A program made the position numbers and the translations under genes. A stretch of DNA of 6,108 nucleotides from Syntrophaceae bacterium (lineage in GTDB: Bacteria > Desulfobacterota > Syntrophia > Syntrophales > Smithellaceae): assembly GCA_003506745.1 (NCBI GenBank), contig DNYQ01000236.1:1717-7824 (forward strand), read 5' to 3'. The notes under the pieces are model-generated. The model saw only the letters and a list, made by a program, of their open reading frames with translations. It searched no databases and had not been told where the DNA came from. Of the stretch, positions 1 to 4,367 are shown piece by piece (positions within the stretch are counted from its first letter, which is position 1; every line of letters begins with the position of its first letter).

Positions 1-528
1 ATAGGCGCTGACCAGGTGGTCGGACGAGGCCTTGCTGGCGGAATAGGGCGATCGGGGATCGTAGGGTGTGGTCTCCTGAAACGCGCCGGTTTCGCCCAGC
101 GAGCCGTAAACTTCGTCCGTGCTGACATGGAGGAAGCGGCAGGCTTGTTTTGACACGCCGGTTTTGCCGTTGGCAAACCAGGCTTCCCTCGCGGCTTCCA
201 GCAGATTGAAAGTTCCCATGATGTTGGTCTGGACAAATTCCGCGGGGCCTGTGATGCTGCGGTCCACATGGGATTCGGCGGCAAAATGGACGACGGTGTC
301 GATTTGCTCTTCGTCAAAGATCCGCTGCACCAGCGCGGCATCGACGATGTCGCCTTTGACGAAGCGGTAGCGGGGATTTTTTTCAATGTCTGTTAAATTG
401 CCGGGATTGCCGGCATACGTCAGTTTATCCAAATTGACGATTTTGTAATCGGGATAGTTTTCCAGTGTGTGGCGGACAAAGTTGGACCCAATAAATCCGC
501 ATCCGCCGGTGATCAGTACATGTTTCAA
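1..528 (-). CDS. rfbB: dTDP-glucose 4,6-dehydratase, N-terminal part
   Basis: Cytoplasmic short-chain dehydrogenase/reductase-type enzyme that converts dTDP-glucose to dTDP-4-keto-6-deoxyglucose, the second step of the dTDP-L-rhamnose route. The translated 176 residues show the NAD-binding glycine motif TGGCGFIGS (7-15), LDKLTYAGN (33-41), [11 protein letters not shown] (81-91), the catalytic STDEVYG segment (136-142, Thr-Asp-Glu) and the YSASK motif (162-166, the Tyr-x-x-x-Lys pair). The C-terminal half lies beyond the window edge. The start is TTG at 528-526: it has a perfect AGGAGG six bases upstream and gives the family-typical N-terminus MKHVLITGG. No in-frame ATG occurs before residue 104. 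It is the last leftward gene in view, and rhamnose genes may follow outside the window. The product fits the WbbL-like glycosyltransferase encoded upstream. Identification is essentially certain from the motifs. Confidence 0.97.
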   Translation of the reverse strand, partial: MKHVLITGGCGFIGSNFVRHTLENYPDYKIVNLDKLTYAGNPGNLTDIEKNPRYRFVKGDIVDAALVQRIFDEEQIDTVVHFAAESHVDRSITGPAEFVQTNIMGTFNLLEAAREAWFANGKTGVSKQACRFLHVSTDEVYGSLGETGAFQETTPYDPRSPYSASKASSDHLVSAY

Positions 529-534
529 ATTAAA

Positions 535-540
535 CCTCCT
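535..540 (-). promoter_or_regulatory. Ribosome binding site of rfbB (decides a TTG start)
   Basis: On the minus strand AGGAGG (540-535) is followed by six bases (TTTAAT) and then TTG AAA CAT GTA. This consensus site with ideal spacing settles the non-ATG start. The ATG formed at 521-519 is out of frame and meets a stop two codons later, so it is not an alternative. Confidence 0.9.
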
Positions 541-547
541 TTGGGTA

Positions 548-659
548 GCTGATGGCTCATAGTTCATGGCTCATGGCTCATAGCTGATAGTTTCTTCCAT
601 TTTCTCTTCACTCGTCACTCATCGCTCGTTGCTCAGGCGTTAGGAGTCAGGAGTCAGGA
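548..659. repeat. Heptamer array 1 (degenerate 7-bp tandem repeat)
   Basis: Reading the plus strand in steps of seven from 548 gives GCTGATG, GCTCATA, GTTCATG, GCTCATG, GCTCATA, GCTGATA, then a more degenerate stretch, then CTCGTCA, CTCATCG, CTCGTTG, CTCAGGC, GTTAGGA, GTCAGGA and GTCAGGA. The whole 112 bases can be read in one unbroken 7-base phase, with the unit drifting along the array. It starts only 7 bases beyond the rfbB ribosome binding site, so no ordinary promoter is visible immediately upstream of rfbB. Its last bases overlap the end of the DUF559 reading frame. Function unknown. Confidence 0.85.
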
Positions 660-1097
660 ACGGCTGTTGTCCCCCGCCGGCGGGGGTGCAGGGGGTGGTT
701 GTCCCCCTCTGGAGGGGGTAGGGGGAGGTTCTAAGTCTTTAATAGCCCGCCCAATCTCCCCGGCAACACCCTGAATATTCGTCAATACTTCTTCATCCGT
801 AAATCTGAAAACATGAAAACCTGCTCGCGTTAGTTCTTCTGTCCTGCGTTTGTCTTTCTCCAATTTAGAGTCATGGGTAATCCCATCAACCTCTATCACT
901 AAGCGAAGCTCTTTGCACATGAAGTCGGCAATATAATCCAACACCGGCCTTTGTCTGCGAAATTTATAACCTTGCATCTGTCCGGCACGTAAAACATGTT
1001 TCCATAAACAGGCTTCCGCTTTTGTCATCTCTTTGCGAAGTTTATTGGCAAAAGGTTGCAGGGATCTATTGTAATCACATAAATTATCTTTTTTCAT
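654..1097 (-). CDS. DUF559 (PD-(D/E)XK, Vsr-like) endonuclease-domain protein
   Basis: A 147-residue protein of the DUF559 family (PF04480), a small nuclease-like domain related to Vsr and other PD-(D/E)XK enzymes. The natural substrate of this family is not established. Visible family features are NRSLQPFANKLRKEMTKAE (10-28), W32, GYKFRRQRP (43-51), YIADF with candidate catalytic Asp58, LVIEVDGITH (66-75) with Glu69, Asp71 and His75, and the final strand GFHVFRFTDEEV (93-104). I chose the ATG at 1097. The frame stays open to an ATG at 1160, but the extra 21 residues translate a hairpin repeat and unrelated sequence. The domain ends near residue 123. Residues 124-144 (PPPTPSRGGQ, then PPPAPPPAGDN) are translated from two hairpin repeats, and the last three come from the heptamer array. 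It does not look like a polysaccharide gene and probably arrived as an insertion between ydcF-like and rfbB. Domain call strong; catalytic activity and mobility are inference. Confidence 0.9.
   Translation of the reverse strand: MKKDNLCDYNRSLQPFANKLRKEMTKAEACLWKHVLRAGQMQGYKFRRQRPVLDYIADFMCKELRLVIEVDGITHDSKLEKDKRRTEELTRAGFHVFRFTDEEVLTNIQGVAGEIGRAIKDLEPPPTPSRGGQPPPAPPPAGDNSRS
667..699 (+). repeat. GC-rich hairpin element, copy A1
   Basis: A 33-bp unit starting TTGTCCCCC. It contains the perfect 16-bp palindrome CCCCCGCCGGCGGGGG (671-686), then TGCA, a second run of five G, and TGGT. It is translated on the minus strand as PPPAPPPAGDN in the tail of the DUF559 protein. It is followed directly by copy A2 in the same orientation. 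Confidence 0.92.
699..729 (+). repeat. GC-rich hairpin element, copy A2
   Basis: A 31-bp unit with the inverted repeat CCCCCTCTGGAGGGGG (703-718; 7-bp arms around TG), then TA, five G and AGGT. It abuts and shares one base with A1, so there is no spacer. Bases 701-729 match copy D (1396-1424) at 28 of 29 positions. It is translated in the DUF559 protein as PPPTPSRGGQ. Confidence 0.92.
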
Positions 1098-1128
1098 ACC
1101 ACCCCCTACCCCCGCCAGCGGGGGACAA
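1098..1128 (-). repeat. GC-rich hairpin element, copy B
   Basis: A 31-bp unit in minus orientation (minus strand begins TTGTCCCCC and ends AGGGGGTGGT), with the near-perfect palindrome CCCCCGCCAGCGGGGG at 1109-1124. It is identical base for base to copy C. Its last base is adjacent to the DUF559 ATG, so its G-rich end lies where a ribosome binding site would be. Confidence 0.92.
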
Positions 1129-1160
1129 GCAAGATCATGCCCGGGAACCTGAAAACTCAT

Positions 1161-1189
1161 TTCACCCTATTTCCGGCGATGGGGAACAA
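1161..1189 (-). repeat. Probable decayed hairpin element (copy B')
   Basis: The 25-base segment 1165-1189 aligns without gaps to the corresponding part of copies B and C with 17 of 25 identities, keeping CCCT at one end and ACAA at the other. The hairpin arms are broken. Bases 1182-1199 form a different small hairpin, GGGAAC-AATGGC-GTTCCC. Low sequence complexity makes chance similarity possible; its position roughly 60 bp after B supports it. Confidence 0.45.
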
Positions 1190-1219
1190 TGGCGTTCCCA
1201 TCATGAGGCTGCGTGTCGT

Positions 1220-1249
1220 ACTTCCCCTGCCCCCGGCGGTTGAGAACAA
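1220..1249 (-). repeat. Probable decayed hairpin element (copy B'')
   Basis: Bases 1225-1249 align without gaps to copy C at 18 of 25 positions and to copy B' at 18 of 25, again with conserved CCCT and ACAA ends. The palindrome is lost. It continues the roughly 60-bp spacing from B' and precedes C by 64 bp. Confidence 0.45.
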
Positions 1250-1282
1250 GCCAAAACAGCTCATCATCTGATGGTGCTACTT

Positions 1283-1313
1283 ACCACCCCCTACCCCCGC
1301 CAGCGGGGGACAA
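1283..1313 (-). repeat. GC-rich hairpin element, copy C
   Basis: A 31-bp unit identical to copy B, in the same (minus) orientation, with the palindrome at 1294-1309. It runs directly into heptamer array 2 (TGCTCAT begins at 1314). Confidence 0.92.
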
Positions 1314-1438
1314 TGCTCATCGCCCGTTGCCTGTCTTTTTCCTGCCATCCACCATAAACCATCCACTATTTTCTCACTCGTTGCTCGTTGCTCGTGTCCC
1401 CCTCTGGAGGGGGTAGGGAGAGGTCCTCGTCCCTCGTC
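1314..1438. repeat. Heptamer array 2, interrupted by hairpin copy D
   Basis: The 7-base units include TGCTCAT, CGCCCGT and TGCCTGT (1314-1334), CATCCAC / CATAAAC / CATCCAC (around 1347-1367), CACTCGT, TGCTCGT and TGCTCGT (1375-1395), and CCTCGTC twice (1425-1438). The plus-strand core CTCRT is in the same orientation as in arrays 1 and 3. At least one phase change occurs inside. The last unit supplies part of the stop codon of the YdcF-family gene (TGA, 1439-1437). Confidence 0.75.
1396..1424 (+). repeat. GC-rich hairpin element, copy D
   Basis: A 29-bp copy in plus orientation with the inverted repeat CCCCCTCTGGAGGGGG (1398-1413). It differs from A2 by one base in the G-rich end. Clean heptamers lie on both sides, so it looks inserted into, or grown within, the heptamer array. 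The flanking CTCGT cores are exactly 35 bases apart, i.e. still in 7-base phase. Confidence 0.9.
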
Positions 1439-2192
1439 ACTGCTTTATATTGTACCAGAGGCGGCCGGCATATTCCCTGAAAATATTCGTGTTGTCAAAT
1501 AGTCTGTTGGATTGCGGAATATACCGGACGGCGGGCGTACCCGAAGGCGATGCGTAAAGATAGCCGGCCGGAAGGGGCAGCACATGGCTGAAATATTTTT
1601 TAAATTCGATCTCGCTTCTTTTCATGTGGTACGCCTCGGTTACCAGTCCGATCCGGATGCTTTTGTCGGGAAACATTTTGTTGAGTTCCACCGCGTGTTC
1701 GTAGGTGTTTTCCGATTTGGGTTCGATGCGGATTCTTTCTTTGGGCACGCCGGAAGCCTCGGCCATTTGCGCCATCAGCTCCGCTTCGGTTATGGTACCC
1801 TCGCCTTTTCCGGAGCAGACAAGGTACCTGGCGTTGTATGCTTTATACATCTGAACGGCATGAAACAACCGGACGGCTGTGCTGCCGGCGGGAAATGTTT
1901 TGTTGATGGCCTGGATGTCATAATGCCCTCCGCCTAAGACCACCACAACGCCAAGCGGTTTTTTTTCTTCAGACGGCTGCACCACGATATAGTCTTTTTC
2001 CAGTTTGTAGGCAAGAAAGTTGGAGACGGGTTCGATGCTGAATCCGTAAAGTAAAATAATGGTCAGCAATAAAAGCAGCGCCCCGCCTTTTTTCTTGCCG
2101 CTTTTCAGGCAGACGAAAAAGGAAATGAGAAGAAGAACAAAAATAATAAAAACAGGATCAATGAATGATTTGAATACATTGTAAATTGGCAT
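1437..2192 (-). CDS. YdcF/SanA/ElyC-family (DUF218) membrane protein
   Basis: A 251-residue protein with two hydrophobic segments near residues 12-29 and 38-53, then a DUF218 domain that probably faces the periplasm. Family motifs are VVVVLGGGH (82-90), CSGKGEGTITEAELM (126-140), EPKSENTYEHA (157-167) and LVTEAYHMKRS (183-193). DUF218 proteins such as E. coli ElyC and SanA affect envelope integrity, and the reaction is not firmly known. The start at 2192 has AGGTG eight bases upstream, and the N-terminal membrane segment supports it. The TGA stop lies exactly where heptamer array 2 begins, so the true C-terminus may have been trimmed. It sits among LPS genes, consistent with a role in envelope polysaccharide or lipid-carrier handling, but that is inference. 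Confidence 0.9.
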   Translation of the reverse strand: MPIYNVFKSFIDPVFIIFVLLLISFFVCLKSGKKKGGALLLLLTIILLYGFSIEPVSNFLAYKLEKDYIVVQPSEEKKPLGVVVVLGGGHYDIQAINKTFPAGSTAVRLFHAVQMYKAYNARYLVCSGKGEGTITEAELMAQMAEASGVPKERIRIEPKSENTYEHAVELNKMFPDKSIRIGLVTEAYHMKRSEIEFKKYFSHVLPLPAGYLYASPSGTPAVRYIPQSNRLFDNTNIFREYAGRLWYNIKQ

Positions 2193-2230
2193 TGTTGATT
2201 CACCTTTAAAGAGTCATAATTTATTCACAT

Positions 2231-2330
2231 TGTCATGGTGAGCTTAGCCTGTCCTGAGTTTACCGAAGGGTCGAACCATGCAGTAATATCGGCTACTTAA
2301 ACTCACCCTTCGACGAGCTCAGGGTGACAA
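2231..2330. repeat. Pair of inverted palindromic repeats (GTCCTGAG / CCCTTCGA type)
   Basis: Two related elements face each other. The left one runs from about 2231 to 2280 with tips CATGGT (2234-2239) and ACCATG (2275-2280) and an inner GTCCTGAG...CGAAGGGT. The right one (2301-2330) holds a hairpin TCACCCT (2303-2309) / AGGGTGA (2321-2327) with an 11-base loop. The reverse complement of the right unit matches the second half of the left unit (CTGAG, then CGAAGGGT). I recall sequences of the type CCCTTCGACAAGCTCAGG as dispersed repeats in many bacterial genomes, but cannot check this. It lies 38 bp upstream of the YdcF-family start, beyond its ribosome binding site. It could also form a transcript hairpin; no T-run follows, so I do not call a terminator. 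Confidence 0.75.
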
Positions 2331-2375
2331 ATGTGACTTTTTACGAGTTCGCCATTGTTCGCTCCTGAAAAAATA

Positions 2376-2403
2376 GCTCGTCGCTCGTAGCTCATAGCTT
2401 GTA
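2376..2403. repeat. Short heptamer run
   Basis: Four consecutive 7-base units, GCTCGTC, GCTCGTA, GCTCATA and GCTTGTA, in the same orientation as the larger arrays. The stretch from 2404 to 2444 that follows has no clear structure that I can see, apart from scattered TCGT words. Confidence 0.75.
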
Positions 2404-2444
2404 AGCCGCTTCAACGTATCTAGTCGTTCGTATCTCAACACACA

Positions 2445-2462
2445 GCGGGTCTGAAGACCCGC
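2445..2462. repeat. 18-bp perfect palindrome GCGGGTCT-GA-AGACCCGC
   Basis: Eight-base arms (2445-2452 and 2455-2462) pair perfectly around GA. A loose pyrimidine stretch (CCTACTTTTCTTCTC) follows on the plus strand. A plus-strand terminator is possible in form, but no plus-strand gene ends here. On the minus strand, which carries the transcript, no T-run follows. I therefore treat it as another dispersed palindromic element sitting inside the heptamer region. Confidence 0.7.
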
Positions 2463-2471
2463 CCTACTTTT

Positions 2472-2590
2472 CTTCTCGCCACTCGTCGCTCGTTGCTCGT
2501 TGCTCGCCACTCATTGCTCATCACTCGTCGCTCATCGCTCATTGCTCATTGCTCATTGCTCGTTGCTCGTCGCTCGTCGCTCATTGCCCA
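2472..2590. repeat. Heptamer array 3: 17 in-phase 7-bp units
   Basis: Seventeen consecutive units with no phase slip: CTTCTCG, CCACTCG, TCGCTCG, TTGCTCG twice, CCACTCA, TTGCTCA, TCACTCG, TCGCTCA twice, TTGCTCA twice, TTGCTCG twice, TCGCTCG, TCGCTCA and TTGCCCA. The consensus is (T)(T/C)GCTC(A/G). The variation is mostly transitions at two positions. Units 2546-2590 are translated as the C-terminal tail and stop codon of the adjacent glycosyltransferase; the rest is non-coding. On the mRNA (minus) strand the unit reads YGAGCRA. Confidence 0.95.
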
Positions 2591-3487
2591 GCGGAGGATT
2601 TGGATATAGACATCCAGTTTCCGCCGGAGGCCTTTTGCCATGCCCAGCGTAAACACAAGACCCGCGGCGGCAAGCAGGATGTTGCTCAGCAAGCGCAGAA
2701 AAATCACGGCTGACGCCGCCCGATAATAGGCGCCGCCATGCCATTTGCGCAAAAACTGGTAGCGCGACCGGTAAAATTCGATGCGCGATTGCGTGTTGTG
2801 GCCGATGCTCTGTCCCTGCAAATGATAAATCAGGGCGTCCGGCACCTGGTAAACCTTCCAGCCGACGCGCTTCATTGCAAAGGCCAGATCCGTCTCTTCA
2901 AAAAAGAAGAAGTAGCGCTCATCAAAAAAGGAAACTTCATCCAGCGCCTTTTTGCGGATCATCATGCAGGCGCCGATAGCCGAATCCACTTCCAGCGGCC
3001 TTTGATGATCGTAGCGCTTGCTGGGATATTTGCCGGGAAAAAAATATTCCAGAAGCGACGTGTTGGAAGCCAGCGTCAGGAGCGTGGGAAACGCGGCAAC
3101 GGAATTCTGTTTGCTGCCGTCGGCGTTGAGCAACTGGCCGCAGACAATGGCCGCCCGGGGATTGGCTTCGGCAAAGTCCCACAGCTTTTGGACCGCGCCT
3201 TTCGTCAACACGGCGTCCGTATTGATCAGCAGGGCGTATTTCCCCTGCATGACGGCAAAGCCCTGATTATTGGCAGCCCCGAACCCGCGATTTTCACTGT
3301 TGGCGATAGTTTTAACCCGCGGATATTTTTGCGACAGCATGTCCAGAGACCCGTCGGTGGACGCGTTGTCCACGACGATGATTTCATACGAAAGCGCATC
3401 GACGGTTTGATCAATGGAATCCAGACAATCGCGCAAAAGGTCTCTGGTGTTCCAGTTGACGATGATAAATGAAATGTCCATTGGCAT
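2546..3487 (-). CDS. GT2 glycosyltransferase, WbbL-like (probable rhamnosyltransferase)
   Basis: Cytoplasmic, membrane-associated family 2 glycosyltransferase of 313 residues, of the O-antigen rhamnosyltransferase type. Motifs in order are SFIIVNWNT (6-14), IIVVDNASTDGS (36-47), NRGFGAANNQG (66-76), the metal/donor site LLINTDA (86-92, a TD in place of a strict DxD), GACMMIRKKAL (172-182) and FFDERYFFFFEETDLAFAMKRVGW (187-210). A hydrophobic stretch at about 257-284 could dip into the membrane. The start at 3487 is 16 bp after the previous gene's stop; Met3 (3481) is an equally possible start, and neither has a strong ribosome binding site. The last 14 residues (W300-Q313, including SDERRATSNEQ) are translated heptamer repeat, so the native C-terminus was probably altered. 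With rfbB in the same direction, dTDP-rhamnose is a sensible donor. The GT2 call is strong; the sugar is inferred. Confidence 0.93.
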   Translation of the reverse strand: MPMDISFIIVNWNTRDLLRDCLDSIDQTVDALSYEIIVVDNASTDGSLDMLSQKYPRVKTIANSENRGFGAANNQGFAVMQGKYALLINTDAVLTKGAVQKLWDFAEANPRAAIVCGQLLNADGSKQNSVAAFPTLLTLASNTSLLEYFFPGKYPSKRYDHQRPLEVDSAIGACMMIRKKALDEVSFFDERYFFFFEETDLAFAMKRVGWKVYQVPDALIYHLQGQSIGHNTQSRIEFYRSRYQFLRKWHGGAYYRAASAVIFLRLLSNILLAAAGLVFTLGMAKGLRRKLDVYIQILRWAMSDERRATSNEQ

Positions 3488-3503
3488 TTATTTGCAGCTT
3501 TCT

Positions 3504-4289
3504 TCAGCGGCAGGAGTCTTTGCCTGCGCGGCGGCTTTTCCTTTGCAATTCACTGAGTTTCGCGTATTTGAAAAACTTGTTGACCGAATCGGTCACAGCC
3601 AGCGTCAATCCCTGCCTGCCGTCCAAAATGCCCAGCCGCAGGAAATAATCCTGAAGAAACGTTAAAGCGGCCCGGAAAAATGCGGACGCCGGTGACGAGC
3701 GCTTTCCGGCGGCAAAAGCCTCCTGTGCGCCCAGCGTCGAATACCTGTCAATTTTCTGAAGAATTTTATCCAGTCCGCTTTCCGTGTAATGCTCGATGAC
3801 CGCATCAAGATTTTTCACCGATCCGCGGACTTCCACCGCTTCATGCACGGCAGCGTCGGTCATCCGGCCCGCGTCCCGGCGGAAGAGGCGTAAAACCCGG
3901 TCGGGCCACCAGCCGGCATGCCGTATCCAGCGCCCTTGAAAATAATTTTTCCGGGGGAAGGAAAATCCGGCCGTTTTCGCGTCGGATGACATCACAATTT
4001 CTTTGATGAATTCCGCCGTCTCCGGCGGGATCCGCTCATCGGCATCCAGCAGCAGCACCCAGGGTTTGACGCACCTGTCGATGGCGATTTGCTTTTGCCG
4101 GCCAAAGCCAAACCAGCCCTCCCGGTAAATGTCACAGCCAAACTCCGCCGCAATCGCAAGCGTGGCGTCAGTGCTTCCGGAATCGACCACGACAATCTGC
4201 CCGGCAAAAGCGACGCTTTCCAGGCAAGCCCGGATGTTCTCTTCTTCGTTTTTCGTGATAATAGCGACGGACAGAGGAATTTTTGCCAT
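3504..4289 (-). CDS. GT2 glycosyltransferase, WaaE-like (LPS inner-core type)
   Basis: Family 2 glycosyltransferase of 261 residues, a usual length for the WaaE/LgtF-like group that adds glucose to inner-core heptose. Motifs are LSVAIITKNEEENIRACLES (6-25), IVVVDSGSTDAT (32-43), GFGRQKQIA (61-69), the catalytic/metal LLLDADER (79-86), the diagnostic PRKNYFQGRWIRHAGWWPD (112-130), RLFRR (134-138) and VHE (148-150, the likely base region). The C-terminal FLRLGILDGRQGL segment is also typical. The start at 4289 matches the family N-terminus; its ribosome binding site is weak. It is the first leftward gene, 16 bp from the WbbL-like gene, and probably co-transcribed with it. The exact acceptor and sugar cannot be read from sequence. 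Confidence 0.93.
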   Translation of the reverse strand: MAKIPLSVAIITKNEEENIRACLESVAFAGQIVVVDSGSTDATLAIAAEFGCDIYREGWFGFGRQKQIAIDRCVKPWVLLLDADERIPPETAEFIKEIVMSSDAKTAGFSFPRKNYFQGRWIRHAGWWPDRVLRLFRRDAGRMTDAAVHEAVEVRGSVKNLDAVIEHYTESGLDKILQKIDRYSTLGAQEAFAAGKRSSPASAFFRAALTFLQDYFLRLGILDGRQGLTLAVTDSVNKFFKYAKLSELQRKSRRAGKDSCR

Positions 4290-4367
4290 AGGGGTCTTCT
4301 AATATAAAATATGAAATATTCGTTTTTCTGTGCTAATAATTCCAAAAATTTCGATAAGAATTATTTT
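4290..4367. promoter_or_regulatory. AT-rich divergent intergenic region, likely promoters for both units
   Basis: The 78 bp between the two divergent genes (using the ATG at 4368) is strikingly AT-rich compared with its surroundings. It must hold the leftward promoter unless transcription starts elsewhere. Candidate -10-like hexamers are TATATT on the minus strand (4306-4301) and AATAAT on the plus strand (4335-4340). I found no convincing -35 partner for either, so exact promoters are not called. Confidence 0.4.

Larger units (their letters stand above)
667..1128 (-). mobile_element. Candidate minimal mobile unit: DUF559 gene between inverted hairpin elements
   Basis: The nuclease frame is bracketed by copies A1/A2 on the left (plus orientation) and copy B on the right (minus orientation), so the ends read TTGTCCCCCG...CGGGGGACAA, like terminal inverted repeats. 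The inner edge of B is the base next to the ATG, and the domain-coding part ends where A2 begins, so the unit is essentially one gene plus its ends. No target-site duplication is evident: the left flank ends GAACGGCTG and the right flank begins GCAAGATCATG. No transposase or integrase is present. Calling it mobile is inference from the arrangement; the alternative is that hairpins accumulated independently on both sides of the gene. Confidence 0.45.

Noticed and set aside
671..718. GC-rich stems as the transcription terminator of the DUF559 gene
   Set aside because: Hairpin A1 and A2 stems are strong but lack a T-run on the minus strand. They are inside the reading frame, and the same element occurs upstream of the gene as well.
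1098..1160. 21-residue N-terminal extension of the DUF559 protein
   Set aside because: The extension translates hairpin copy B (CPPLAGVGGG) and unrelated DNA. The family N-terminus begins at the ATG at 1097.
1098..1313. CRISPR array
   Set aside because: The spacing resembles one, but the inner repeats are strongly diverged while the outer two are identical. Copies A1 and A2 of the same element abut with no spacer, copies occur in both orientations, and no cas gene is in view.
1022..1416. Two small plus-strand reading frames over the repeat region
   Set aside because: Their peptides (YHPLPPPAGD type) are the hairpin elements read on the other strand, plus the antisense of the DUF559 start. 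No coding character.
2445..2475. Rho-independent terminator
   Set aside because: The 8-bp GC-rich stem is good, but the following T-rich stretch is broken and lies on the strand with no gene ending there. On the transcribed strand no T-run follows.
2319..2510. 63-residue minus-strand reading frame (MASNEQRATSGEKK...)
   Set aside because: It is a translation of heptamer units and the 18-bp palindrome. It has no ribosome binding site and no recognisable domain.
2738..3472. 244-residue plus-strand reading frame
   Set aside because: It is the antisense shadow of the WbbL-like gene, whose motifs and family length are unambiguous on the minus strand.
4311..4367. 19-residue N-terminal extension of the GT4 protein
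   Set aside because: Asn- and Phe-rich peptide from AT-rich intergenic DNA. The family start MPKVAVVIPKYG is at 4368, and the longer form would leave only 21 bp between divergent genes.
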